Shown piece by piece: positions 9,359-17,524 of a DNA stretch of 64,000 bases. A model generated the notes under the pieces. It had not been told where the DNA came from. It worked only from the letters and a program-made list of their open reading frames with translations, and did no database searches. The stretch comes from JAJCYL01 sp040222875. Its GTDB lineage: Bacteria; Bacteroidota; Bacteroidia; Cytophagales; Cyclobacteriaceae. The stretch's first letter is position 1. Each line of letters begins with the position of its first letter. The stretch covers positions 496,001 to 560,000 of the forward strand of contig JAVKCG010000009.1 of the NCBI GenBank assembly GCA_040222875.1. Direction: 5' to 3'. Made by a program: the position numbers and the translations under genes.

Positions 9359-10099
9359 TTAGAACTGGAGCTGTTCTTTCAATTTTTGATGACCCGATCT
9401 ACTTACAGGAATTTTATCACCTGATTTTAATACCGCTACGTAACTTTCTTTTTCAAAGTGTTCAAGCTTCTTAAGCTGATCAACCCTAATAATGAATGAT
9501 CTGTGTATTCTGACAAACTCACCTTGTGGCAAATGCTTTTCAAGGAACTTTAATCTAACTTGTTTTATGTGTTTTTGAGAATCGGTGTGTATATCCACAT
9601 AGTCATCATCTGCCTTGATATACAAAATATCCATCACATCTACGATTTCAATTCTTGATCCATTCTTAACAACAATCCTTTTTAGTTCTTCAGATGTTGA
9701 TGCATCACTTATACCAGTCAAATCTTGTTTAGCATGTGGGGAAGATATTCGTGAGATCGCCTTATCCAATGCTTCATTAAAGCGGGTTTCAGAATAAGGT
9801 TTTAAGAGGTAATCAATTGCATTTTGTTCAAATGCTTTGATAGCATGTTGATCATAAGCTGTGCTGAAAATAATATCCGGCCTTGGATCATCCAGTATCT
9901 CAAGCATTTCAAACCCATTGATCTTTGGCATTTGAATATCGAGGAAAACAAGATCAGGATTAGTTTCCTGGATCATTTTAACTCCAATAAAACCATTATC
10001 GCACTCACCGACTACCCTAACATCCGAACGCTTTTCAAGAAAAGTTTTGATCAAACTTCGGGCTAACTCTTCATCATCAATAATCAAAATTGAGATCAT
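9359..10099 (-). CDS. LytTR-family response regulator
   Basis: 246 residues: a receiver domain with acidic pocket D8/D9, phospho-acceptor Asp54 (VFLDIQMP), and Lys in LLKPYS. This is followed by a LytTR DNA-binding domain from about residue 140 (VKNGSRIEIVDVMDILYIKADDDYV; FVRIHRSFIIRVDQLKKLE). It is the output partner of the LytS-like kinase whose 3' end overlaps its start by 4 bases (ATGA). LytTR proteins bind pairs of direct repeats about 21 bp apart, and such a pair is present in the operon promoter (11916-11948), suggesting autoregulation. Confidence 0.92.
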   Translation of the reverse strand: MISILIIDDEELARSLIKTFLEKRSDVRVVGECDNGFIGVKMIQETNPDLVFLDIQMPKINGFEMLEILDDPRPDIIFSTAYDQHAIKAFEQNAIDYLLKPYSETRFNEALDKAISRISSPHAKQDLTGISDASTSEELKRIVVKNGSRIEIVDVMDILYIKADDDYVDIHTDSQKHIKQVRLKFLEKHLPQGEFVRIHRSFIIRVDQLKKLEHFEKESYVAVLKSGDKIPVSRSGHQKLKEQLQF

Positions 10100-11139
10100 T
10101 CGCTTGATTGAGGAATTTTAAGATTGACAGTAAAAATGCTATCTGATTTCTTAATGCTCATTAAATCGTCCCTTCCAAAAGTAAGATTTAACCTGTTGTT
10201 AATGTTATTCAGACCGATGCCCCTACCCTTATGCACTATGCTTTCCGGTTCATATGAATTTGAAATTTCAATTCTCAATAGGTCATTGTCGTAAGAAGCC
10301 GTCAGTTTAATAGTAGAAGCTTCGACCGCCTCATAGACTCCATACTTTATTGCATTCTCAATCAATGGCTGTAGTACCATATTTGGTATTCGCATGTTAA
10401 AAACGTCATCACTGACATCAGAGACAAACATCATTTTATTTCCAAACCTCACTTTTTCAATTTCAAGGTAAAGGTTGACATTGTTCAATTCCTCCCGAAG
10501 GGTACTCATTGAATCCTCTGTGGATTTAAGGGAATATCTCATAAATTCTGACAGCTTCACAACCATTTCCCGGGCTTTTGACGGTTCTGATGTTGTTAGT
10601 GAGCTTATAGAATTGAGACTATTAAAAATGAAATGGGGATTGATTTGAAACTTCAGCATATTGAGTTCCGATTCCCTGGCAATTGTAACCAACTCATTTT
10701 CCGCAATTGTCTTCTGTTGCAATTCATGGTAGCTCTTAGCCAGATAGTACACTAAAACGATCATTACATAATAGAAAAAGCCTGTAAATAATTTAAGCGG
10801 CGTTATCGTATCTATTAGAGAAGAAGGAACATTGACCACTTCGGCCATCAAATAATTGCCAATAACCACACAAGTACCAACTATAACTACAGCACCAATA
10901 ACATGATTAAGAATAACAAAACCTGTGAGTCCACCTTCGGGGTTAGTATACCTGATGGCATACCAATAACTAAATGCGAAACCAGCGAATAAGAAATTGA
11001 AAATAAGGCTATCAACACCCGCTTCAAAAGCACCTACACTAAAAAGATACACCAATACAACAAAATGGGCCACAGCTATTGTGGCCCATAAACCCAGGTA
11101 ATAAAAGAAGTTCTTATTTATTAAAAACGGATGATCCAT
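10096..11139 (-). CDS. LytS/YehU-type sensor histidine kinase
   Basis: 347 residues. About five hydrophobic segments fill residues 10-140. The His_kinase (LytS) domain follows, with the H-box QINPHFIFNSLNSISSL, then a HATPase with PNMVLQPLIENAIKYG and the G-box KGRGIGLNNINNRL. It phosphorylates the LytTR regulator encoded immediately downstream (4-base overlap). The LiaF-like gene precedes it with a 3-base gap, so the three genes form one operon. The signal is probably envelope-related by analogy with Lia systems; that is inference. Confidence 0.92.
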   Translation of the reverse strand: MDHPFLINKNFFYYLGLWATIAVAHFVVLVYLFSVGAFEAGVDSLIFNFLFAGFAFSYWYAIRYTNPEGGLTGFVILNHVIGAVVIVGTCVVIGNYLMAEVVNVPSSLIDTITPLKLFTGFFYYVMIVLVYYLAKSYHELQQKTIAENELVTIARESELNMLKFQINPHFIFNSLNSISSLTTSEPSKAREMVVKLSEFMRYSLKSTEDSMSTLREELNNVNLYLEIEKVRFGNKMMFVSDVSDDVFNMRIPNMVLQPLIENAIKYGVYEAVEASTIKLTASYDNDLLRIEISNSYEPESIVHKGRGIGLNNINNRLNLTFGRDDLMSIKKSDSIFTVNLKIPQSSE

Positions 11140-11142
11140 TAA

Positions 11143-11856
11143 TCAATAACTCTTCACGGCCCCACCGCCGAAAATTGCAGTTCCTTTCAACACTAATATT
11201 TTATCGGTGCTGGTATCCAATTCAACAGATTTTCGCTTTCTATCGTCACTAAATCCTCCAAATAGGGAAAATAATTCAAATTTCAGGGTCCAGTCTTGCG
11301 GAACTATAAAATTATTACCGCCAAATAATGAAAAAGAATCAATGTAGACCACCTTCTCTTTAATATCTGCTTCTGTCAAATCAATTTCTGCCGATGCGAA
11401 GATTGATGTGACCTTACCACCAGTGAAATTCTTACTGTTAATCACCATTTTTCTTTCAGAGAAAACAAAGGTTTCATTAAAAGATTCAGAACGGTTTTCG
11501 TTGAGAAGCTCTTTCCGCTCATGTCTTCTTTTGGGCCCTTGATGTTTGGTCAACAGAATTGCCACACCAACGATTATCAACGCAACTGGCCAATATTGTG
11601 CAACTGTCCAGAATGAGACATCCAGGACTTTTGGTGCCAGGAATGTTGCTCCGATGATTAACAAAATCAGTCCTCCCTCTCTATTCTCATTAGTTAATAA
11701 AATAAATGTTCCGATGGTTAACAAAATCATCGGCCATGAGAATATCCAATATGGAAAGAAGAATGGGAGGATGTACAAGTTGTCAAGCACCAGAACAGCT
11801 CCAATTATAATTAAGAGTAGTCCGAATAATTTTCTTTTGTCATTTACGTATGCCAT
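11143..11856 (-). CDS. LiaF-like transmembrane envelope-stress protein
   Basis: 237 residues. Residues 1-105 have four hydrophobic helices (DUF5668/LiaF-type N-terminus: LFGLLLIIIGAVLVLDNL). After a basic linker, a beta-rich LiaF C-terminal domain shows repeated FGG turns (FSLFGGNNFIVP, FSLFGGFSDD, AIFGGGAVKSY). In Firmicutes LiaF modulates a kinase sensing cell-wall damage. Here it is the first gene of an operon with a LytS kinase and LytTR regulator, which fits a membrane modulator of that pair. Confidence 0.85.
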   Translation of the reverse strand: MAYVNDKRKLFGLLLIIIGAVLVLDNLYILPFFFPYWIFSWPMILLTIGTFILLTNENREGGLILLIIGATFLAPKVLDVSFWTVAQYWPVALIIVGVAILLTKHQGPKRRHERKELLNENRSESFNETFVFSERKMVINSKNFTGGKVTSIFASAEIDLTEADIKEKVVYIDSFSLFGGNNFIVPQDWTLKFELFSLFGGFSDDRKRKSVELDTSTDKILVLKGTAIFGGGAVKSY

Positions 11857-11915
11857 TTGTTTAGATGTTTAATTCAATTCAAAAGACGATCATAATGTGA
11901 CATTAGGCCATACCA

Positions 11916-11948
11916 AATCGGTGAATACGCATTGACAATCGGTCAATA
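11916..11948. promoter_or_regulatory. Direct-repeat pair, candidate LytTR binding site
   Basis: AATCGGTGAATA at 11916-11927 and AATCGGTCAATA at 11937-11948 match at 11 of 12 bases and start exactly 21 bp apart, two helical turns. The pair lies 60-90 bases upstream of the LiaF-LytS-LytTR operon and about 100 bases upstream of the divergent gene at 12050. LytTR regulators such as AgrA bind two direct repeats with this period. The link to the regulator at 9359-10099 is inferred from position and spacing. Confidence 0.5.
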
Positions 11949-12049
11949 TCGGAAATTTAACCAGGGAAAATGTGAGATGGGTGGAAACCTTTACCAAACG
12001 ACCGTGTCCTTTAATTCAAACTCAAAAACAACACTATTCTTTTAAGAAA

Positions 12050-12874
12050 ATGAAATACCTGGTTGCCATTTGTAGTGCACTATTATTAGCTAGTTCAGCC
12101 TACACTCAAAATTTAGACAGTTTAGCAAGTCAATCTTCAAAAGAGCTAACACCTCAAGTATCAACTGATTCATTAATCAATGCATCTGAGGAGATTTTAA
12201 CTGCAATGGATACCGTTTATATCCGTGAAGTAGTTTATGATACCATTTACATGAGTACACCTAACGAATCAGTGCCAATTGATGCACAGAATGTCGTTAA
12301 CACCACCAACATAAAACCCAGAAACAAATCCGTTATTAAAACTGTCTCTGGAAGACTCGGACACAGTGGTGGGTTCGGGGCAGTCAGTTTTAAAACTTCC
12401 AATTTTAGGGATGAGACTGTTGTAATGGGGGGATTAAGAGGTGGATGGATTATCAACCGAACACTCGCCATCGGATTTGAAGGCTGGGGCTTGATACCAA
12501 CCTCAAAATACAGTGGCATCTCAGAAACTGGTGAGGCAGTTTTACTCGGTGGTTATGGAGGATTTTTTCTTGAACCAATAATTCTTTCAAATCAAGTTGT
12601 TCATTTAACCTTTCCTGTGTCTGCCGGATCGGGATGGTTGGGCTATCATGAGGATTTTGATAATGAAGATTTTACCAATGATGACCTGATAGAAGGAGAC
12701 ATTCTTTGGTATATAGAACCAGGAGCCAATCTCGAAGTAAACATTGCAAGGAACTTTAGAATTGCGTTAGGGCTCAGCAAACGATTCACGCAAGATTTAG
12801 AATTAATTCAAACAAAATCAACGGATTTTAATAAAATCAATTACTACATGACCTTAAAAATAGGTTCATTCTAA
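12050..12874 (+). CDS. Secreted, probable outer-membrane beta-barrel protein
   Basis: From the ATG at 12050 the protein has 274 residues and a clean signal peptide (MKYLVAICSALLLASSAYTQ). An earlier in-frame start at 11972 would place a hydrophilic tail before the signal, so I reject it. After a low-complexity linker, residues 95-274 alternate as amphipathic beta strands rich in Gly and aromatics (GRLGHSGGFGAVSFKT, GGLRGGWIINRTLAIGFEGWG). This fits a small outer-membrane barrel, but I do not recognise a named family. It is divergent from the LiaF operon and may share its regulation. Confidence 0.7.
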   Translation: MKYLVAICSALLLASSAYTQNLDSLASQSSKELTPQVSTDSLINASEEILTAMDTVYIREVVYDTIYMSTPNESVPIDAQNVVNTTNIKPRNKSVIKTVSGRLGHSGGFGAVSFKTSNFRDETVVMGGLRGGWIINRTLAIGFEGWGLIPTSKYSGISETGEAVLLGGYGGFFLEPIILSNQVVHLTFPVSAGSGWLGYHEDFDNEDFTNDDLIEGDILWYIEPGANLEVNIARNFRIALGLSKRFTQDLELIQTKSTDFNKINYYMTLKIGSF

Positions 12875-12913
12875 ACGAGAGGTTTAACCGTACACACAGT
12901 TCATATCATTGAG

Positions 12914-12946
12914 AAGGCCGTCCCATTGGGGTGGCCTTTCTTTTTT
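12914..12946 (+). terminator. Rho-independent terminator
   Basis: An 11-bp stem AAGGCCGTCCC/GGGGTGGCCTT (two G-U pairs) with a 3-base loop is followed by TCTTTTTT, 40 bases after the stop of the barrel-protein gene. Confidence 0.88.
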
Positions 12947-13023
12947 GTTTCAGCATTGTTTTCAGCATTTAGGATGTATCCTCCAAAAAGCGTAAAAAAT
13001 ATACGCTACTTGGCAAATATTTC

Positions 13024-13031
13024 TAACTTTG
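13024..13031 (+). promoter_or_regulatory. Bacteroidetes-type -7 box (TAACTTTG)
   Basis: TAACTTTG matches the Bacteroidetes -7 consensus TAnnTTTG exactly. It sits 23 bases before the ATG at 13055, giving a predicted short leader of about 15-18 bases. A clear -33 TTTG is not seen at the expected distance. Confidence 0.5.
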
Positions 13032-13054
13032 CGGCTCATTTCTAAGCATAAATA

Positions 13055-13441
13055 ATGGCAGTAACAAGACTTAAGCGTAAGGCAAGAAAGAATAAACTAG
13101 TTTCAACAGTAAGAAAGGCCACTCTCAAACAACTAACTTCCAGTCCTGTATTGAAGAATGTTGACGTAGAAAAGATAAAGGAAGAATTTAAGGCAAAGCC
13201 AAAGAAACCAGCTAAAGCTGAAAAAGAGGAGAAAGTTGAAAAGCCAGCTGTTGAAGCGAAGACTGAAGTGGCTGTAGAGAAACCAAAGCCAACTGCTAAA
13301 AAGGAAGAAACAGCAGAGAAGAAACCTAAAGCAAAAAAGCCAGCTGCAAAGAAAAAAGATGCGGCTCCTAAGGCTGAAAAAAAGACCCCAGCTAAAAAGC
13401 CAGCTGCCAAAAAGGCCCCAGCCAAGAAAAAAGAAGATTAA
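13055..13441 (+). CDS. Lys/Ala/Pro-rich basic protein with histone-H1-like tail
   Basis: 128 residues. The first 45 form a compact basic segment (MAVTRLKRKARKNKLVST, then LTSSPVLKNVDVEKIKEEF). The rest is a low-complexity tail of Lys, Ala, Pro and Glu with KKPAAKK/KKPAKA-type repeats, like eukaryotic H1 tails and bacterial histone-like proteins. A nucleic-acid-binding role (nucleoid or ribosome-associated) is inference from charge. Single-gene unit with its own -7 box and terminator, suggesting strong independent expression. The long frame on the opposite strand is a compositional shadow. Confidence 0.75.
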   Translation: MAVTRLKRKARKNKLVSTVRKATLKQLTSSPVLKNVDVEKIKEEFKAKPKKPAKAEKEEKVEKPAVEAKTEVAVEKPKPTAKKEETAEKKPKAKKPAAKKKDAAPKAEKKTPAKKPAAKKAPAKKKED

Positions 13442-13463
13442 TTTCCAGAATACATTTAATTAG

Positions 13464-13489
13464 AGCAAGGCTATCTGTCTTGCTTTTTT
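13464..13489 (+). terminator. Rho-independent terminator
   Basis: AGCAAG/CTTGCT stem with a 9-base loop followed by a run of six T residues, 23 bases after the stop of the basic protein gene. Confidence 0.75.
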
Positions 13490-13536
13490 GTTTTAACCCT
13501 ATAAACATTTGTTTAAATTTTTAAAGCAACCTTGAG

Positions 13537-13974
13537 ATGAGAACAGCTGAAATACATACTGCAAAAGGTGTAATGAAAATTGAGTTTTTCGATAAAGATG
13601 CTCCTAATACCGTCGATAATTTTGTAAAACTTGCGAATGACGGCTACTATGATGGACTTACTTTTCACCGTGTAATCCCTGATTTTGTTATCCAGGGAGG
13701 CTGCCCTGATGGCACTGGAGCTGGTGGCCCCGGATATACCATAGATTGCGAATTAGATGGAGAAAACCAATATCACGACAGGGGCGTCCTATCAATGGCC
13801 CACGCAGGTAGAAACACCGGAGGCTCTCAATTCTTTATTTGTCATAGCCGTCAGAACACCGCTCATTTAGACAGAAACCACACGGTTTTCGGTAAAGTAG
13901 TAGAGGGAGTAGATGTGATAGACGAAATCACACAGGGTGATAAAATGACTAAGGTTACCGTTTCAGAAAATTGA
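13537..13974 (+). CDS. Cyclophilin-type peptidyl-prolyl cis-trans isomerase
   Basis: A 145-residue single-domain cyclophilin with no signal peptide, so cytoplasmic. Conserved residues include FHRVIPDFVIQGG (catalytic Arg), GTGAGGPGY, LSMAHAGRNTGGSQFFI and the ending HTVFGKVVEGVDVID. It accelerates proline isomerisation during folding. It resembles E. coli PpiB in length and motifs. It stands alone after the terminator at 13489. Confidence 0.93.
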   Translation: MRTAEIHTAKGVMKIEFFDKDAPNTVDNFVKLANDGYYDGLTFHRVIPDFVIQGGCPDGTGAGGPGYTIDCELDGENQYHDRGVLSMAHAGRNTGGSQFFICHSRQNTAHLDRNHTVFGKVVEGVDVIDEITQGDKMTKVTVSEN

Positions 13975-13985
13975 TAAGGGGCCTC

Positions 13986-14210
13986 TCACGAGGCCATCAT
14001 CCATACTTTCGCCGGGTACGTAAACCACATTTGCAATAGTTGAGCTGTGTTTTTTGCGGTGGTTTTCTTAAGAATATTACGTCTGTGTGTATCGACCGTA
14101 TGGTTGCTTAAAAATAGGTTTTCAGCGATTTCTTTACTGGTCATCCCTTTTGAAAGACATTCCACGATTTCAACTTCCCGAAGTGATAAGTTTTGTAGCA
14201 CATTGTTCAT
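13986..14210 (-). CDS. Stand-alone LuxR-type HTH regulator
   Basis: 74 residues from the ATG at 14210; a TTG at 14219 is a weaker start. Almost the whole protein is a GerE/LuxR helix-turn-helix (LSLREVEIVECLSKGMTSKEIAENLFLSNHTVDTHRRNILKK, here split by position: LSLREVEIVE, then GMTSKEIAENLFLS, then VDTHRRNI). There is no receiver or ligand domain. It is divergent from the AraC gene across a 138-base gap that contains a perfect dyad at 14298-14311. Confidence 0.8.
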   Translation of the reverse strand: MNNVLQNLSLREVEIVECLSKGMTSKEIAENLFLSNHTVDTHRRNILKKTTAKNTAQLLQMWFTYPAKVWMMAS

Positions 14211-14297
14211 AGTTCCCAATTATTAGTTCATGTGAATCAGTGTAAAAGTCCATCAACAGGGCATAATTGAGCTCACTGCTTATCTCTAATTATGTAT

Positions 14298-14311
14298 CCC
14301 TGAAATCAGGG
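14298..14311. promoter_or_regulatory. Perfect dyad CCCTGAAATCAGGG, candidate operator
   Basis: CCCTGA-AA-TCAGGG is a 6-bp inverted repeat with 2-base centre, located between the divergent LuxR-HTH and AraC genes and 38 bases before the AraC start. It is flanked by GTATC and GATAC. No T-run follows, so a DNA-binding site is more likely than a terminator. Confidence 0.4.
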
Positions 14312-14348
14312 AATTCGTATTTAGATACCTTAGTTCATAAACCTAAAA

Positions 14349-15284
14349 ATGCACCTAACCCAATTTCCAGATATTCATTGGTTAAGGAATCAGGCTGAAA
14401 CAAATTTTTCAAATGGTCGGGGTGTGAACAATGCTCAATTGGCACACCAGGGCTGGCCAAGTGTAGTGCTAAATACAACCACAAGCGGCACTGAACGCAA
14501 CAATATAAAAGGCCCTTTCAGTCTATTTCTTAACACAGCTGGGAATAGCATTGTTAAGTCAGAGGGGCGGCATTTTAATGTTACGCCAGATTCATTTTGT
14601 ACAATTAATAATGGGCAATATTATGACCTAATCATCCCTGAGCGCCAAACAACTACGACATTTAATATACATTTCGGCCATAGCTTATTGGCAGAAACGC
14701 TTCAAGCATTTAATGCCACAGAAGCTTTACTCGAAGGCGATTACAACCAATTGAGAAATAATCTTCAGATTAAACCACACACCATTTTTCTTGACAAACA
14801 CATAAGGTCGTTGACCTGCAAATTGCAGTTGTTATATAAAACCTCCCCAGAAGCTAAGGAGGTCGAAGAGCTTTTATTACATGAGATTTTAACTTACATA
14901 ATAAGGTTTGAGCTTGACCTGAAACAGTGTGAAACAAAAATCAAAAGCCTTAAAAAATCTACTCAGTCAGAATTGCTATCAAGGCTATTGGTGGCGCAGG
15001 ATTATATCCATTCCAACTATTCGAGTGAAATCTCAACCGAAACCTTAAGCAAGGTCAGCTCCCTATCAAAATTTCATTTCATCAGAACATTCAAAGAAGC
15101 TTTCGGGTCTACGCCGCATCAGTACATTAGCAAAGTTCGACTTAACAAAGCCAAGGATTTGCTACTTACAACGAAGTTACCTGTTAAAGAAATAAGCATG
15201 CTGGTTGGCTTTAAGGAACCTAATTCATTCTTACGTTTCTTTAAGATGACTCAGGGCGAGGCGCCTGCAAAGTTTCGGTCATAA
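14349..15284 (+). CDS. AraC-family transcriptional regulator
   Basis: 311 residues. The N-terminal part to about 190 is a cupin-like sensing region (GPFSLFLNTAGNSIV, FNIHFGHSLLAETLQAF). The C-terminal 100 residues form the double HTH of AraC proteins (LVAQDYIHSNYSSEISTETL, SKFHFIRTFKEAFGSTPHQYI, VKEISMLVGFKEPNSFLRFF). The ligand is unknown. The following gene at 15347 encodes a membrane protein and is a plausible target, but co-regulation is inference. Confidence 0.9.
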   Translation: MHLTQFPDIHWLRNQAETNFSNGRGVNNAQLAHQGWPSVVLNTTTSGTERNNIKGPFSLFLNTAGNSIVKSEGRHFNVTPDSFCTINNGQYYDLIIPERQTTTTFNIHFGHSLLAETLQAFNATEALLEGDYNQLRNNLQIKPHTIFLDKHIRSLTCKLQLLYKTSPEAKEVEELLLHEILTYIIRFELDLKQCETKIKSLKKSTQSELLSRLLVAQDYIHSNYSSEISTETLSKVSSLSKFHFIRTFKEAFGSTPHQYISKVRLNKAKDLLLTTKLPVKEISMLVGFKEPNSFLRFFKMTQGEAPAKFRS

Positions 15285-15346
15285 TTAGCAATTTTGGATA
15301 GTCTACCATTTCTGTCCTGCCATAATTTTGAGAAAAAATTTCAATT

Positions 15347-16033
15347 ATGGTTGTATTCGGATTTTATGGTCTTTCAGTAATTATGGTGCTGGCATTCTGG
15401 GTGGTAGTTCAAAAATCCAGTGCCGATGAAGCTTCAAAGGTTTGGTTTTATAAAAAATACATTCTCTGGTTTACAGTATGGATTTCTTACTTGTTATTGA
15501 TTTCGAGTCTCGGCTTTCTCAATTCATTTGCGTTACCGCCAAGAATTCCGCTAATGGTTGTTCTACCCTCGATTGTCGCTATGATTTTAGTTCTGAGATC
15601 CAAGCACTTTCAGCATGTTATAGGGTCAATTCCAGCTCACGTAATTTTGTATTTGCAGTCATTTAGGATTTTAGTTGAATTACTGATTTACGGAGCTTTC
15701 CTTAACGGTGTTTTCCCCAAAGCCGTAACTTTTGAAGGAACCAATTTTGATATTCTTGTTGGAATATCTGCACTGCTTATTGGCTTCCTGTCTTCAAAAA
15801 ACAGCATAAAACCAACGGTCGCATTGACCTGGAATATTATCTCAATTGCGATTCTAGGTGTAACTGTAGCTACTTTTATATACACATACTATTTCTCTGG
15901 TGTACAGCTGCCTTTTGCATCTGAATTCGCAAGTATGCCTTACCTCCTACTTCCAGGTGTACTCTTACCTTTCGCTATATTTCTGCATGCAATTTCAATT
16001 AAGCAAAATATCACAAGCATGAATCATCAATAG
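15347..16033 (+). CDS. Hypothetical multi-pass membrane protein
   Basis: 228 residues with about seven hydrophobic helices (VVFGFYGLSVIMVLAFWVVV at the N-terminus; LLLPGVLLPFAIFLHAISI near the C-terminus). I do not recognise a characterised family. It follows the AraC gene by 62 bases, and a TAATTTTG box (15323-15330) suggests a promoter of its own. Its 3' end overlaps the facing hydrolase gene by 23 bases. Confidence 0.7.
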   Translation: MVVFGFYGLSVIMVLAFWVVVQKSSADEASKVWFYKKYILWFTVWISYLLLISSLGFLNSFALPPRIPLMVVLPSIVAMILVLRSKHFQHVIGSIPAHVILYLQSFRILVELLIYGAFLNGVFPKAVTFEGTNFDILVGISALLIGFLSSKNSIKPTVALTWNIISIAILGVTVATFIYTYYFSGVQLPFASEFASMPYLLLPGVLLPFAIFLHAISIKQNITSMNHQ

Positions 16034-17414
16034 CTCTTTTAGGGTCTAGTAAGAAACCCCTCCTGATTTTGGCCATGCAATTAGAAAAAATGCCATGGCC
16101 AAAATTGCCAGAGTTTAAAACCTGTGCCCCTGGTATCGCTTTAACAAACATTTCAGCATTCTCGGGTGGGGTAACAGGGTCAAAAGAATTTGTTACAACC
16201 AAGGTTGGCACCGTAATTCCTTCTAAGGTTTTATCGGCTTCAGAAGCCCTCACATCAACCAACCTTGATAAATGTGGAATGAACGTTTGAAACCATGCCA
16301 AGCCAAATTCTGACAACCAACGAGAATTAGCAATGTGCTTATTTATGTTCTCCATTGATTCGTCAGAAAACTCTTCATAAGCATTGAAGCTATAAAATGT
16401 GGATGTATTAATCCCATTAAATACGGTAATCGAAGTCCTGTAAATGGGAATTATACTTTCAGGTTTATTCGAATTTACCGCATCTATGAACCCGGTAATT
16501 AACTCAATGGCATTTGGCCTGTAAAGCATGTATCTCACCAGAAAAATGGCATCCTGAGGGTTGATTATAAAGTCCCCCTCGTCCAAATTCATTACTAACG
16601 GCTCAACTTTCAATTTGGAAATTGCCGCAAACAAAGAGTCGCTCAGATTGGGGTATTGAGCAGAGCACTCAGGGTCTTCAGCGCAATGAGCCAACAATTT
16701 TTCCAAAGAATTAACCAAATCTGGAAATCTATTTTCAAGGGCCCGGTTATCCAACGTAGCAGGTGCGGTTAGCACAGCAGCATTGATCCTATCCGGGAAA
16801 TGCTTCATAATGTATACACCTAATTTCGTTCCATACGATCCACCCCATAAATTATACTTTTCATAGCCCAGTGCATCCATCAAAACGCCAAAATCCAGTG
16901 CATTTTGAGTCGAGTTATAATTTGATGGGTTAACACCTCTTCCCTTCATCACCTGCCTGGCACTATCCATAAGCCTGCCTTGAGCTATCGATTCTTCACT
17001 CAGTGTTAAATCTTCAGCCAAAATCTCAATAACGTCAGCACCCATATCCGGAAGCTCACTGGATTTCCCCATTCCTCGCTGATCAACCAGAATAATATCC
17101 CCAATTTCCAGCAAGCTGTCTCGTTGAAAACGGTTCATATTGCGCATAGCATCGCCCCCGGGGCCTCCAGACAGCTGGAACGATGGATAGCCAGTGTCAG
17201 ATTTGCCTTTCTTTACAGCAAAGGCCAGTTGTATTTGTTTTCCGTTTGGCTCACTGTGATTTTCTGGCACCATAATGAAGCCGCATTGAAGGCCATCTTC
17301 TGCATTCCAATTTTCCCAGGTAGAACAGTCAATATATTCTATAGGTACCTTCGCTTCATCAGAGGATTGACATGATACCAGTGCTGGAATGATTATTAAG
17401 AGCAGCTTTTTCAT
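16011..17414 (-). CDS. Alpha/beta hydrolase lipoprotein with TAP-like C-terminal domain
   Basis: 467 residues with a lipoprotein signal (MKKLLLIIIPALVSCQ). The fold is that of tripeptidyl/prolyl aminopeptidases of the S33/TAP type: oxyanion-hole SGGPGGDAM, nucleophile elbow GGSYG, and a C-terminal TAP domain holding the acid and His (VVTNSFDPVTPPENA, SGNFGHGIF). It probably hydrolyses short peptides or esters in the periplasm; the substrate is unknown. Its stop lies 23 bases inside the converging gene at 15347-16033. Confidence 0.87.
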   Translation of the reverse strand: MKKLLLIIIPALVSCQSSDEAKVPIEYIDCSTWENWNAEDGLQCGFIMVPENHSEPNGKQIQLAFAVKKGKSDTGYPSFQLSGGPGGDAMRNMNRFQRDSLLEIGDIILVDQRGMGKSSELPDMGADVIEILAEDLTLSEESIAQGRLMDSARQVMKGRGVNPSNYNSTQNALDFGVLMDALGYEKYNLWGGSYGTKLGVYIMKHFPDRINAAVLTAPATLDNRALENRFPDLVNSLEKLLAHCAEDPECSAQYPNLSDSLFAAISKLKVEPLVMNLDEGDFIINPQDAIFLVRYMLYRPNAIELITGFIDAVNSNKPESIIPIYRTSITVFNGINTSTFYSFNAYEEFSDESMENINKHIANSRWLSEFGLAWFQTFIPHLSRLVDVRASEADKTLEGITVPTLVVTNSFDPVTPPENAEMFVKAIPGAQVLNSGNFGHGIFSNCMAKIRRGFLLDPKRAIDDSCL

Positions 17415-17441
17415 TTTTCTAAACTATGGGATAATTGGGAA

Positions 17442-17463
17442 TCACCGTTCAAATAATCGGTGA
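17442..17463. promoter_or_regulatory. Inverted repeat TCACCG...CGGTGA between divergent genes
   Basis: A perfect 6-bp inverted repeat with a 10-base spacer lies between the divergent TAP hydrolase (start 17414) and rsmG (start 17525). Position and symmetry fit an operator. No regulator can be assigned. Confidence 0.25.
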
Positions 17464-17524
17464 AGGGTATCTATTTCAGCGATGATTCGAATATGCTTTT
17501 GTCGTTTTTGTAAAATGATACAAC

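Noticed and set aside
11972..12049. Upstream start for the barrel protein
   Set aside because: It would put 26 hydrophilic residues before a typical signal peptide that begins at the ATG at 12050.
13042..13425. Phe/Ala-rich reading frame on the minus strand
   Set aside because: It is the complement of the lysine/alanine-rich coding sequence at 13055-13441; low-complexity codons keep the opposite frame open.
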